The notes beneath the pieces are model-generated. The model did no database searches and was not told the DNA's origin. It saw only the letters and a list, made by a program, of their open reading frames with translations. A DNA stretch of 24,062 nt, from NCBI GenBank assembly GCA_958407555.1, contig CATYJC010000010.1:1-24062 (forward strand), given 5' to 3'. A program made the translations under genes and the position numbers. Positions 1 to 7,520 of the stretch are shown here, piece by piece. The stretch's first letter is position 1, and each line of letters begins with the position of its first letter. Source of the stretch: an uncultured Collinsella sp. GTDB lineage: Bacteria; Actinomycetota; Coriobacteriia; Coriobacteriales; Coriobacteriaceae.

Positions 1-1478
1 TGGGCGCAGCGCAATTTGTGCTTTCGGAGCGCGTCTTTGCGCAGGTCGAGAATCGTGTGGCCGAGCTTGCCGACACCTGCCGCGTGCTTGTTGTGGCCCG
101 TGTGGACGGCTTTACGCCCGACGGCGATATGGCGGGCGAGGCCGAGCCCGTGGGCTTTGTGACCATTCGCGACGAGATCCGTACCTCGGCTGCCGAGACC
201 ATCGGCTACTTTAACGAGCAGGGTGTGACCCTCAACGTGATCAGCGGCGACGACCCGCGCACGGTGTCATCGATCGCGCGCGTGGTGGGCGTTCCGGGGG
301 CCGATGCCTACGTCGACGCCACGACGCTCGATACGCCGTCCAAGATTGATGCGGCGGTGGACCGCTATCACGTCTTTGGTCGCGTGACGCCGCAGCAAAA
401 GCGCGAACTCGTGCAGGCGCTCAAGCGTCGCGACCATACCGTTGCCATGACGGGCGACGGCGTCAACGACGTGCTGGCGCTCAAGGAGGCCGACTGCTCC
501 GTGGCCATGGCCGCCGGTTCCGATGCCGCGCGCAACGTGGCCGAAATCGTGCTGGTCGACAACGATTTTGCCTCGATGCCCGCCGTGGTGGCTGAGGGCC
601 GTCGCTCCATCAACAACCTGCAGCGCTCTGCGGCGCTGTTCTTGACTAAGACGTTGTTCTCGATGGGCCTGGCGGCGCTGTGCATCGCGTTTCCGCCGTA
701 TCCCTTCGAGCCGATTCAGATGACACTCATCAACTTCTTCTGCATCGGCGCGCCGGGCTTTGTGCTGGGTTTGGAGCCCAACAACGCCCGCGTGAAGGGG
801 TCATTCTTGACCAACGTGCTCAAGCGTGCGTTGCCGGCGTCGCTGGCGGTTATTATGGCTGCGGCGCTCGATATCTTTGTAGCGCGCGTGTTTGGCTTTA
901 ACCAGCTCACGCTTTCGACCATGTGCCTGCTTACGTCGTGTGCGGCGAGCGTGAGTCTGATCTGGCGTATCTCGCAGCCGCTTACGCCCTTGCGTGTGGT
1001 GCTTTTTGTGTTTGTCGTCGTCGGCATCCTGGCGGGTGTTATCGGATTCCCGCAGCTGCTGTCCATCGCCAACCTGTCGACGGGTGAGGCGGTTATCTTA
1101 CTGGCGATCATCGTCTTTACCTGCACGGTGTTCTTTAAGCTCGCCACGATGATGGATTCGCTTAAGCCGCGTCGTCGCCATGCTGCCACCGGCTTTGGCC
1201 GCGGCGTTCGCGTCCGTCTGGGTCGTGGCGGCGGCAAGGTGAGCTCGACGGGCTCAACTGCCCAGCGTTTTGCCAAGCGCGTCGCCGCCGATATGGCGCA
1301 GCGCCGTGAGGAGCGCACCGCTCGCGAGGCCGAGGTTCGCGCGCTCGAGGGTGTGGAAAAGGCCCAGCCCAAGAAAAAGAAGGGCACGGGCGTCACTCGC
1401 TCGCGTGTGACCAAGTCCGCCCAGGGCATTAAGGTCTCGATGCCGAGCAAGAAGAAAAAGCCCGCAAATAAAGCCTAG
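1..1478 (+). CDS. Cation-translocating P-type ATPase, C-terminal part (5' end cut by window)
   Basis: Membrane pump that uses ATP to move a cation. The frame is open to the window edge (first full codon at base 3), so the A-domain, DKTG phosphorylation site and early membrane helices lie outside; the GTG at 18 is internal. Counting from that GTG, residues 1-190 are the end of the P-domain, including the hinge motif MTGDGVND (144-151) and a QKRELV segment just before it. Six hydrophobic segments follow (about residues 205-385), as expected for the C-terminal helices of a P-type ATPase. The last 100 or so residues are an unusual Arg/Lys/Ala-rich, probably cytosolic tail ending in clusters of lysines. 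The family resembles the CtpE/PacL-like calcium or general cation pumps; the ion cannot be fixed because the ion-site helices are incomplete. The family call is firm, the substrate is not. Confidence 0.9.
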   Translation, partial: GAAQFVLSERVFAQVENRVAELADTCRVLVVARVDGFTPDGDMAGEAEPVGFVTIRDEIRTSAAETIGYFNEQGVTLNVISGDDPRTVSSIARVVGVPGADAYVDATTLDTPSKIDAAVDRYHVFGRVTPQQKRELVQALKRRDHTVAMTGDGVNDVLALKEADCSVAMAAGSDAARNVAEIVLVDNDFASMPAVVAEGRRSINNLQRSAALFLTKTLFSMGLAALCIAFPPYPFEPIQMTLINFFCIGAPGFVLGLEPNNARVKGSFLTNVLKRALPASLAVIMAAALDIFVARVFGFNQLTLSTMCLLTSCAASVSLIWRISQPLTPLRVVLFVFVVVGILAGVIGFPQLLSIANLSTGEAVILLAIIVFTCTVFFKLATMMDSLKPRRRHAATGFGRGVRVRLGRGGGKVSSTGSTAQRFAKRVAADMAQRREERTAREAEVRALEGVEKAQPKKKKGTGVTRSRVTKSAQGIKVSMPSKKKKPANKA

Positions 1479-1490
1479 CTTCAGCCGCCC

Positions 1491-1532
1491 GGGGGATGAT
1501 TTTTAATCCCCGTCCCAGAAAAATCATCCCTC
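1491..1532. repeat. 12-bp perfect inverted repeat downstream of the P-type ATPase
   Basis: GGGATGATTTTT (1493-1504) is matched exactly by its reverse complement AAAAATCATCCC (1519-1530), with a 14-nt loop, and one further G-T and one G-C pair are possible outside. A competing short stem pairs GGGGAT (1492-1497) with ATCCCC (1506-1511). No T-run follows, so this is not a classical intrinsic terminator. It could end the ATPase transcript another way, or be a dispersed REP-like palindrome. Confidence 0.7.
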
Positions 1533-1590
1533 CACAAAGACTACCCTGGCGATGTTGAATTGGTGCCTTGCTCCTGTGGGGGCGTGGCGA

Positions 1591-1599
1591 TGTTATGCT
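1591..1599 (+). promoter_or_regulatory. Candidate extended -10 promoter for the zinc-ribbon gene
   Basis: TGTTATGCT carries a TGn extension before the -10 hexamer TATGCT (1594-1599), about 40 nt before the GTG start at 1640. The best -35-like hexamer, TTGCTC (1568-1573), is 20 nt upstream, which is long. This is inference from sequence only. Confidence 0.35.
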
Positions 1600-1639
1600 C
1601 TAACCTCGACTGTATGAATTGCTCCGAAAAGAGGAAGCC

Positions 1640-2794
1640 GTGATCTGCCCGCATTGCCTTAAGACCATAGAGGACGGCGCCTCGTTCTGCCCCTATTGCA
1701 ACGCATACGTTGGTCCGGGCGACGGTCCCGAGCATACCGAGTTCGTATTCTGCGATGGTTGTGGCGCACGCCTGTCCCCGCATGATCGCACCTGTCCCAA
1801 GTGCGGGCGCCCCGCCCCGGGCATCCTTTCCAAAGACGCGGCTGCATCCGATCTGGCAGCAGGCCGCACGGCCGGCTTTCCGCGCTTGACGCAGGAGCAG
1901 ATCGATACCGAGGTGCCCCACGCGCCGGCATCTGCCGCCGCGGTGCTCTCCGATGCAGCTGACCCCAACGAGACCTGTGTGCTGCCTGCCTTCGATAAGG
2001 ACTTTGGCATCCCCAAGGTCGATATCCCCACACCGGTGTCCCTGCGCGATGATGTCCAGCCCAAAAAGCAAAAGGCCAAGCGCAAGGTCCATCCCGACGA
2101 GGATGCCTATCACAAGCACAAGCGCCATATCCCCAAACCGCTTATCGTCATCGCGGTGCTCGCCGCCGTGTGCGGTGGTGCGTATTGGTTTGTGACTGCC
2201 GATCCTATGGGCGTCATGCCCGGCTTCTACGACCAGTTTGGCCAGGCCGCCAAGACCACCTTCCCGTCGCGCCAAAAGGGCGAGGCCACCGAGAAAGAGT
2301 CCAAGCAAGAGGATGCGTCCGAGGTCGTTCAGGAGGAGACCGTCTTAACCGACGACCAACTCTACGCCAGGCTCGATGGCCTGTACCAGACCATCGTGTC
2401 GTACAGCGACGATGATCAGATCGGCGAGGTCATCGATTCGTTTAATAACGGCTATCTACGTACGCCGCTCTCCACCCGCCAGGAGCTGTCGCAGAGCGCT
2501 TATGCCCTGCGCGATCAGATTAAAAAGACCCAGGATGAGCTCAATAACCTCAAGGTTCAGGACGACACCGTCTATGCGGAGGACATCGATCATCTAAAGC
2601 AGCTTGCCCAGTGGATGTACGAGCGTGTCGACGTGATCTGCCAGAGCTGGGATATCTCACTGTCCATTCCCGACGGCGAGTCGCTGAGCGCCCGTCAGAG
2701 CGAGATCCTGGCGCCCATCGCACAAGGCGGCAACAGCGCGCTTAACCAGTACGACGCCAACGTGAGCGCATGGAGACCGCAGCAACGTTCGTAA
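1640..2794 (+). CDS. Membrane-anchored double zinc-ribbon protein of unknown function
   Basis: The 384-residue protein opens with four CxxC pairs: CPHC and CPYC within the first 20 residues, then CDGC and CPKC, ending near residue 55. This is the pattern of two tandem zinc ribbons. A variable linker rich in Ala, Asp and Lys follows, then one membrane helix (about residues 167-187) preceded by basic residues, which places the zinc ribbons in the cytosol. The outer part begins with a charged Lys/Glu stretch and continues with a helical region. GTG at 1640 is preferred because GAGG (1631-1634) sits 5 nt upstream and the zinc ribbon begins at once; the frame also allows TTG at 1619. Proteins with this layout are common in Gram-positive bacteria and mostly uncharacterised. 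I assign no specific role. Confidence 0.8.
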   Translation: MICPHCLKTIEDGASFCPYCNAYVGPGDGPEHTEFVFCDGCGARLSPHDRTCPKCGRPAPGILSKDAAASDLAAGRTAGFPRLTQEQIDTEVPHAPASAAAVLSDAADPNETCVLPAFDKDFGIPKVDIPTPVSLRDDVQPKKQKAKRKVHPDEDAYHKHKRHIPKPLIVIAVLAAVCGGAYWFVTADPMGVMPGFYDQFGQAAKTTFPSRQKGEATEKESKQEDASEVVQEETVLTDDQLYARLDGLYQTIVSYSDDDQIGEVIDSFNNGYLRTPLSTRQELSQSAYALRDQIKKTQDELNNLKVQDDTVYAEDIDHLKQLAQWMYERVDVICQSWDISLSIPDGESLSARQSEILAPIAQGGNSALNQYDANVSAWRPQQRS

Positions 2795-2830
2795 TTTGTT
2801 GCCCTCCGGCGGCATAACCTGCGTGCGCAA

Positions 2831-2860
2831 TTGATGGAAGCCCGTGCTTATTGCTACAAT
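2831..2860 (+). promoter_or_regulatory. Promoter of the peptidylprolyl isomerase gene
   Basis: TTGATG (2831-2836) and TACAAT (2855-2860) are 18 nt apart, and the -10 is preceded by TGC, an extended -10. Transcription would begin near 2867, about 33 nt before the ATG at 2900. The -35 contains the TTG that opens the longest frame, which argues against using that TTG as a start. Confidence 0.65.
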
Positions 2861-2899
2861 TTGACCAAATATGCTTTAAACGCACGAGGAAGGAACCAC

Positions 2900-3442
2900 A
2901 TGTTTGGTTTTAAGAAAGAGCTCTACACGCCCGAGTATCAGCTTGTCGGCGATGAGTGCGCGGTGATCGAGACGTCGAAGGGCACCATCAAGGTCAAGTT
3001 TGACGGCGAGGGCGCCCCCATCCACGTGGCGAACTTCTGCGAGCTTTCCACGATGGGTTTTTACGACGGCCTTAAGTTCCATCGCTATGTGCCCGGTTTT
3101 GTGATCCAGGGCGGCGACCCCAATACCCGCGATATGTCCGGCGCCGATGTCGCCGCCGGTCTTGAGGGCCCCGACGGCATGCCCGGTACCGGCGGCCCCG
3201 GCTACTGCATCAAGGGCGAGTTCGCTACCAACCCGCGTAACAGCCACGTCGACGGCGCGCTTGCCATGGCACGTTCCATGGATCCCGATTCCGCGGGTTC
3301 GCAGTTCTACTTCTGCCTGGGCGCTCAGCATAACCTCGACTCCGGCTACACCGTCTTTGGCACCACGGTCGAGGGCCTCGACGTCATCTCGCAGCTGCGT
3401 GCCGGCGACGAGATCGTCCACGTCGAGATCGTTCACGAGTAA
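2900..3442 (+). CDS. Cyclophilin-type peptidylprolyl cis-trans isomerase
   Basis: Catalyses cis-trans isomerisation of Xaa-Pro bonds and acts as a folding helper. The 180-residue protein is a single cyclophilin domain. Family signatures are present: FHR (residues 60-62, holding the catalytic arginine) followed by PGF, then QGGD, and S-A-G-S-Q-F from residue 131. There is no signal peptide or membrane helix, so it is probably cytosolic, like PpiB-type enzymes. ATG at 2900 is chosen because AGGAAGGA (2887-2894) lies just upstream and a strong promoter lies between this ATG and the earlier in-frame TTG at 2831. The TPR gene starts 11 nt after the stop, so the two are likely co-transcribed. Confidence 0.93.
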   Translation: MFGFKKELYTPEYQLVGDECAVIETSKGTIKVKFDGEGAPIHVANFCELSTMGFYDGLKFHRYVPGFVIQGGDPNTRDMSGADVAAGLEGPDGMPGTGGPGYCIKGEFATNPRNSHVDGALAMARSMDPDSAGSQFYFCLGAQHNLDSGYTVFGTTVEGLDVISQLRAGDEIVHVEIVHE

Positions 3443-3453
3443 AGGGGACTTCC

Positions 3454-4749
3454 TTGAATAGCCAGCTGATCCAACAGGGCCGCGCCGCTTATCGCGCGGG
3501 TGATTATTCCGCTGCCGCCCAGATGCTCGGTGCGGCAAAGACCCCCAGCGAGATTATGGGCGAGGCCGACCATCTGCGCGGCAACGCCTTGATGCACCTG
3601 GGCATGTATGCCGAGGCCGCCGAGGCCTACGCCGCCGCCCTCAACGACGGTACCTATGGCAAGCGCGGCGCGCTGCTTACCAACCGCGGCAAGGCGCTTG
3701 CTGCCGTGGGTGACTATGTGACCGCAGCCCAGGCGTTCTCTGCCGCAACGCAGGATGCATCCTATGCCACGCCGTTTAAGGCCTATCTGGGTCTGGGCAA
3801 CGCCCTGTTCCAGTCGGGCGATTATGCCAACGCCGGTACTGCCTTCCGTCAGGCCGCCATCGATGGTGCCAACCCGGCTCCCGCCGCCGCCCTTGGCGAT
3901 CTTGGCCGCTGCTTCATTAAGCTCGGCCGTCCGGCAGACGCCGTAGAGACCTACCGCACGGCCATCGACTTTGCCGGTCCGCGCGATGACACGCGTGCGC
4001 TTAACGCCGGCATGGGCCAGGCGCTCTCTGCCGCCGGTCGTCCCTCTGACGCGCTCGATGCCTTTAACGCCGCCACCGCCGACGGTATCTACCAGCTCAC
4101 GCCCGAGCAGGCCGACGAGCTTGCCCGCGTGCAAGATTCCCTCGCTGCGCTTTCGGCCCAGACGGCCATGGCCACGGCGCCGGCTCCCGCGATGGATGCT
4201 CCCGCCGTCGACCCGCTCGACCCCACGGGTGCTACCGGTCAGTTTATGCCCGACCCCTCGGACACCGGCTTCTTTACCCTGTCCGAGTCCGAGATGGTTC
4301 AGCAGGACCGCAAGGAGGCCAAGGTCCGTCGTCGCCATCGCCATACGGGCCTCAAGGTCTTCTTGGTGCTGCTTCTGCTGATTGTCCTTGCCGCAGGCGG
4401 TCTTGGCTTTGCCTACACGCGCGGCCTGGGCTTCCCCTCGCAGGAGTCTGTTGTCACCGACCTGTTCCAGGCCGCAGGTGACGGCGATACCGCCAAGGCC
4501 GAGTCCTGTCTTGCTTCCAGCCTGTCCGAGGACGCCAAGGCGATGATCATTTCCTCGATCCCGCAGGGCGCCACCGTCTCCATCGAGGGCATGGATCAGT
4601 CTATGACCGAGACCACCGCCAAGGTCAAGGCGTCGCTGTCCAAGGGCGGCGAGCAGGAGTACACCGTCAAGTTCGTACGCTCCGACAACCATATCGGTTG
4701 GGCCGTCTCCTCGCTCGACATCGATCTCTCGGCTGCTGACAACCAGTAG
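3454..4749 (+). CDS. TPR-repeat protein with one membrane helix
   Basis: The 431-residue protein has an Ala-rich helical N-terminal region (about residues 1-225) with repeated TPR-like units such as AAYRAGDYSAAAQ, ALFQSGDYANAG and CFIKLGRPADAVETY. A Pro/Ala-rich linker follows, then a basic stretch and a membrane helix (about residues 302-325). The outer domain of about 100 residues is small and soluble-looking, perhaps NTF2-like or DUF4878-like; that part is a guess. TPRs bind partner proteins, so a cytosolic adaptor tethered to the membrane fits. The start is TTG with AAGGGGA (3442-3448) 5 nt upstream; no closer ATG exists. It lies just upstream of mreB, but a hairpin separates them, so any link to cell shape is speculative. 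Confidence 0.8.
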   Translation: MNSQLIQQGRAAYRAGDYSAAAQMLGAAKTPSEIMGEADHLRGNALMHLGMYAEAAEAYAAALNDGTYGKRGALLTNRGKALAAVGDYVTAAQAFSAATQDASYATPFKAYLGLGNALFQSGDYANAGTAFRQAAIDGANPAPAAALGDLGRCFIKLGRPADAVETYRTAIDFAGPRDDTRALNAGMGQALSAAGRPSDALDAFNAATADGIYQLTPEQADELARVQDSLAALSAQTAMATAPAPAMDAPAVDPLDPTGATGQFMPDPSDTGFFTLSESEMVQQDRKEAKVRRRHRHTGLKVFLVLLLLIVLAAGGLGFAYTRGLGFPSQESVVTDLFQAAGDGDTAKAESCLASSLSEDAKAMIISSIPQGATVSIEGMDQSMTETTAKVKASLSKGGEQEYTVKFVRSDNHIGWAVSSLDIDLSAADNQ

Positions 4750-4766
4750 TGACCTTATGAGATTTG

Positions 4767-4810
4767 GCGCTGCCCGGTGCTTCACCGCAAGTGAGGCGCC
4801 GGGCTTGCGC
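4767..4810 (+). terminator. Strong hairpin after the TPR gene, possible terminator
   Basis: GCCCGGTGCTTCAC (4772-4785) pairs with GTGAGGCGCCGGGC (4791-4804) over 14 bp with two G-U wobbles and a 5-nt loop. GCGC at 4767-4770 and 4807-4810 can extend the stem across a small internal loop. No U-run follows, so intrinsic termination would be weak. The hairpin borders the proposed mreB -10. Confidence 0.5.
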
Positions 4811-4816
4811 TAGTAT
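4809..4816 (+). promoter_or_regulatory. Candidate -10 element for the mreB operon
   Basis: GCTAGTAT (-10 TAGTAT at 4811-4816), with overlapping alternative TATGAT (4814-4819), lies about 50 nt before the mreB start. The GC-TANNNT form matches the candidate -10 sites of the isomerase, rplU and glyQ genes. No clear -35 is visible because that region is occupied by the hairpin. Confidence 0.35.
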
Positions 4817-4864
4817 GATGGGCTAGTAGTTTTCCAGCAATTATCCAACACATCAGGAGTTGCG

Positions 4865-5908
4865 TTGTTTTCTTTGATGGATATGTTCTTCGGTAGCTAT
4901 GCGGGCGATCTTGCCATCGACCTCGGCACCGCCAACACGCTTGTCTCTGTGCGCGGCAAGGGCATCGTCATTCGCGAGCCCTCCGTTGTCGCCATCGACA
5001 AGAACGATGAGCGCATCCTGGCTGTCGGTATCGAGGCAAAGCGCATGCTCGGCCGTACGCCCGGTAACATTGTGGCTGTGCGTCCCCTTAAGGACGGCGT
5101 TATCGCCGACTTCGACGTTACCGAGGCCATGCTTCGCTATTTTATCGACAAGGCGTCCGAGAAGCGCTATCCGTGGACCCCGCGTCCGCGCGTTGTCGTC
5201 TGCGTCCCCTCCGGTGTCACGTCGGTCGAGAAGCGCGCCGTTTTTGAGGCTACGATCCAGGCCGGTGCCCGCCAGGCATACCTGATCGAGGAGCCCATGG
5301 CCGCTGCCATCGGCGCCGACTTGCCTGTCGAGGAGCCGACCGGCTCCATGGTCATCGATATCGGTGGCGGTACCACCGAGGTCGCCGTTATCGCCATGGG
5401 CGGTATCGTCGTGTCGCAGTCCATCCGCATTGCCGGTGACGAGTTTGACCAGGCTATCCTTACCCACGTTCGCGATGCCTATAACCTGGCTATCGGCGAA
5501 CGCACGGCCGAGGACATCAAGATCAAGGTCGGTTCTGCCGTGCCGCTCAAGGACGAGCTCGACGTCGAGGTCAACGGCCGCGACGTGATCACGGGCCTGC
5601 CCAAGACCGTGCGCATCGAGAGCGAGGAGATTCGTCGCGCGCTCAACAAGCCGCTCGACGAGATGGCCAAGGCCGTCAAGGACGCCCTCGACGCCACGCC
5701 GCCCGATCTTGCCTCGGATCTTATGTACTACGGCATCCTGTTGACCGGCGGCGGTGCGCTGCTGCGCGGTCTCGACGTGCGCTTGCGCGACGAGACCGGC
5801 GTTTCGGTCAACGTCAGCCCTACGGCGCTCGACAACGTCGTCAACGGCTGCGCCCGCGTGCTCGAGGCCAACGCGTTTGACGGTGGCTTCGTCCAGACCA
5901 ATGCTTAA
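4865..5908 (+). CDS. mreB: Rod shape-determining protein MreB
   Basis: Actin-like ATPase that forms membrane-bound filaments and directs lateral-wall synthesis by the elongasome. The 347-residue length is typical. The actin-fold ATP-binding motifs are visible: DLGTANTLV near the N-terminus (phosphate 1), VIDIGGGTTEV in the middle (phosphate 2) and LLTGGGALLRG near the C-terminus (adenosine). The Met/Phe-rich N-terminus (MFSLMDMFFG) could insert in the membrane. The start is TTG at 4865, with AGGAG (4855-4859) 5 nt upstream; the in-frame ATG at 4877 would lie too far from this site. It is the first gene of an mreB-mreC-mreD-PBP2-rodA order. MreB is absent from many actinobacteria, so its presence supports a deep-branching lineage such as Coriobacteriia. 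Confidence 0.97.
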   Translation: MFSLMDMFFGSYAGDLAIDLGTANTLVSVRGKGIVIREPSVVAIDKNDERILAVGIEAKRMLGRTPGNIVAVRPLKDGVIADFDVTEAMLRYFIDKASEKRYPWTPRPRVVVCVPSGVTSVEKRAVFEATIQAGARQAYLIEEPMAAAIGADLPVEEPTGSMVIDIGGGTTEVAVIAMGGIVVSQSIRIAGDEFDQAILTHVRDAYNLAIGERTAEDIKIKVGSAVPLKDELDVEVNGRDVITGLPKTVRIESEEIRRALNKPLDEMAKAVKDALDATPPDLASDLMYYGILLTGGGALLRGLDVRLRDETGVSVNVSPTALDNVVNGCARVLEANAFDGGFVQTNA

Positions 5909-5929
5909 TTTCCAAAAGGTGGATTCCAT

Positions 5930-6928
5930 TTGGCACGATCTTCGGGTTTCTCTTCAAATCTGAATACCAAGCGACAATCAACGGGTATGCGCCCGTTGAT
6001 TGTTTTCAGCGTAATTTCGGTGCTGCTGCTCACGTTTTACATTCGCGAGGGCGAGGCGGGGCCGATTCATGCCGTGCGTTCGGGCGTGACGACGATTACC
6101 TCACCGGTGCGTTTTGTGGGATCGGCTGTGGCCGCGCCCTTTAACGCAATCGGAAACGTGTTCTCAAACCTTACGGCTTCGCAAGACACCCTCGACGAGC
6201 TTAAGAAGCAAAACGAGGTCCTGACGTCAAAGGTTGCTGAGCTCTCCGAGGCTCAAAAGACCGCCGAGCGACTCGAGGGCCTGGTCGGTCTTCAGTCGAC
6301 CTACAACCTCAAGTCCACCGCGGCTCGCATTGTCGGCGCTTCGGGTGATGCCTGGACCTCGACGGTCACCATCGACAAGGGCTCGGCCGACGGCCTTACC
6401 ATCAACATGCCCGTGACGAGTTCTGCCGGTGTCATCGGTCAGATTATCGAGGTTTCGGCCAAGACCTCCACCGTCCGCCTGATTAGTGATGAGAACTCGG
6501 GCGTGTCCGCCATGGTGCAGGATACGCGCGCTCAGGGCATGCTGCAGGGGCAGCCCGACGGTACCCTGCGCCTGGAGCACGTGAGTGTCGATTCCGACGT
6601 GAAGGTGGGCGACATCATCGTGACCTCGGGCATCGGCGGCGTATTCCCCAAGGGCCTGCCGCTCGGTACGGTCTCGTCCGTGGAGAAGTCTGCCAACGAT
6701 GTGTACTACACCATCGTCGTGCGCGCCCAGACAACGGCCGAAAACAACGAGGAAGTGCTGGTCATTACGTCGCTGACCGATGAGCAGTCGGCTTCGGACG
6801 AGGATGTGAGCAGCGCCAACAGTACGCCGCAGGGCACCTCGCGCGATGCGGCCACCAAGTCCAAAGACGAAAGCTCGGATGAAAACTCCGATGCGTCCGA
6901 CACGACCGACTCGGGCTCGAGCGAATAG
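5930..6928 (+). CDS. mreC: Rod shape-determining protein MreC
   Basis: Bitopic scaffold of the elongasome that links cytoplasmic MreB/MreD to PBP2 outside the membrane. The 332 residues contain a short basic cytosolic N-terminus, one membrane helix (about 21-39), a coiled coil (about 85-125, with DELKKQNEVL and KVAELSEAQK), and then the two beta-barrel modules typical of MreC, with GVIGQIIEV and VTSGIGGVFPKGLPLG. The last 50 or so residues are a low-complexity Ser/Asp/Glu tail beyond the usual fold. The start is TTG at 5930 with AAGGTGGA just upstream; it follows the mreB stop by 21 nt. Confidence 0.96.
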   Translation: MARSSGFSSNLNTKRQSTGMRPLIVFSVISVLLLTFYIREGEAGPIHAVRSGVTTITSPVRFVGSAVAAPFNAIGNVFSNLTASQDTLDELKKQNEVLTSKVAELSEAQKTAERLEGLVGLQSTYNLKSTAARIVGASGDAWTSTVTIDKGSADGLTINMPVTSSAGVIGQIIEVSAKTSTVRLISDENSGVSAMVQDTRAQGMLQGQPDGTLRLEHVSVDSDVKVGDIIVTSGIGGVFPKGLPLGTVSSVEKSANDVYYTIVVRAQTTAENNEEVLVITSLTDEQSASDEDVSSANSTPQGTSRDAATKSKDESSDENSDASDTTDSGSSE

Positions 6929-6940
6929 GGAGGCATGTCC

Positions 6941-7507
6941 ATGGATCTACACGAACAGGGGACTGGCTCCCGCACTTTTGCGATTGCCGCCATTGTCTGC
7001 GTCCTGCTGCAGGCGGGCTTGGCGCCGCAGATCTCCATCGCGGGCGGTCGCGTCAACTTTATGATTATCCTGGTGTGCCTGAGTGTGTTTTCGGGCGATC
7101 CCACGCGGGCCGTCATCTGCGGTTTTTGCAGCGGCCTGTTCTACGACCTGTCGGCAGCCGTGCCGGTGGGTGTGATGTCACTGTTGCTGACAGTGGGCAG
7201 CTTTGCCCTGACACACAGTGCCGCCGGTCAGACGGGCGGCACCCCGAGCGCTCGCGGCATCACGGTGGGCGCCTTTGCGCTTGCCATTAACGTGATCTAC
7301 AGCATTATCTTGCTGTTTATGGGTCTGGAATCGAGTTTTGTCGTGGCGATCTTTGGACACGCCCTGCCGTCCTCGATTCTGACCGGTCTGGTCGCCGTTC
7401 CGTTTTTGATGTCCGGCGTCGCGCCGCAGTCTGGCTATGGGTTCTCCGCGCGCGGTGGGCGTCAGACGGGTATGCGCTTTAAGCCCAAGACCCGTAAACT
7501 CAAATAG
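6941..7507 (+). CDS. mreD: Rod shape-determining protein MreD
   Basis: Small multi-spanning membrane protein of the elongasome. About five hydrophobic segments fill most of its 188 residues, beginning with FAIAAIVCVLLQAGLAP and including VNFMIILVCLSVF. The segment GFCSGLFYDLSAAVPVG matches the conserved G-x-x-x-G-L-x-x-D-L region of the family. The C-terminus is basic. Two ATG codons are possible, at 6935 and 6941. GGGAGG (6928-6933) is only 1 nt from the first and 7 nt from the second, so 6941 is preferred. It sits between mreC and the PBP2 gene, as in most rod operons. Confidence 0.92.
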   Translation: MDLHEQGTGSRTFAIAAIVCVLLQAGLAPQISIAGGRVNFMIILVCLSVFSGDPTRAVICGFCSGLFYDLSAAVPVGVMSLLLTVGSFALTHSAAGQTGGTPSARGITVGAFALAINVIYSIILLFMGLESSFVVAIFGHALPSSILTGLVAVPFLMSGVAPQSGYGFSARGGRQTGMRFKPKTRKLK

Positions 7508-7520
7508 GGGAGGTCTGTAG

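Noticed and set aside
1541..2308. 255-codon antisense open frame over the zinc-ribbon gene
   Set aside because: The sense strand has ordered CxxC pairs and a membrane helix; the antisense frame shows none.
2831..2899. Upstream TTG start for the prolyl isomerase
   Set aside because: The TTG is part of the -35 hexamer and would not be transcribed; ATG 2900 has a strong ribosome binding site.
3433..4785. 450-codon antisense open frame over the TPR gene
   Set aside because: Low-complexity Gly/Arg/Leu-rich translation with no family match; a product of GC-rich codon bias opposite a clear TPR gene.
4853..5929. 358-codon antisense open frame over mreB
   Set aside because: It mirrors the whole of mreB, which has all its motifs; the antisense product is Asp/Gly/Leu-rich without recognisable domains.
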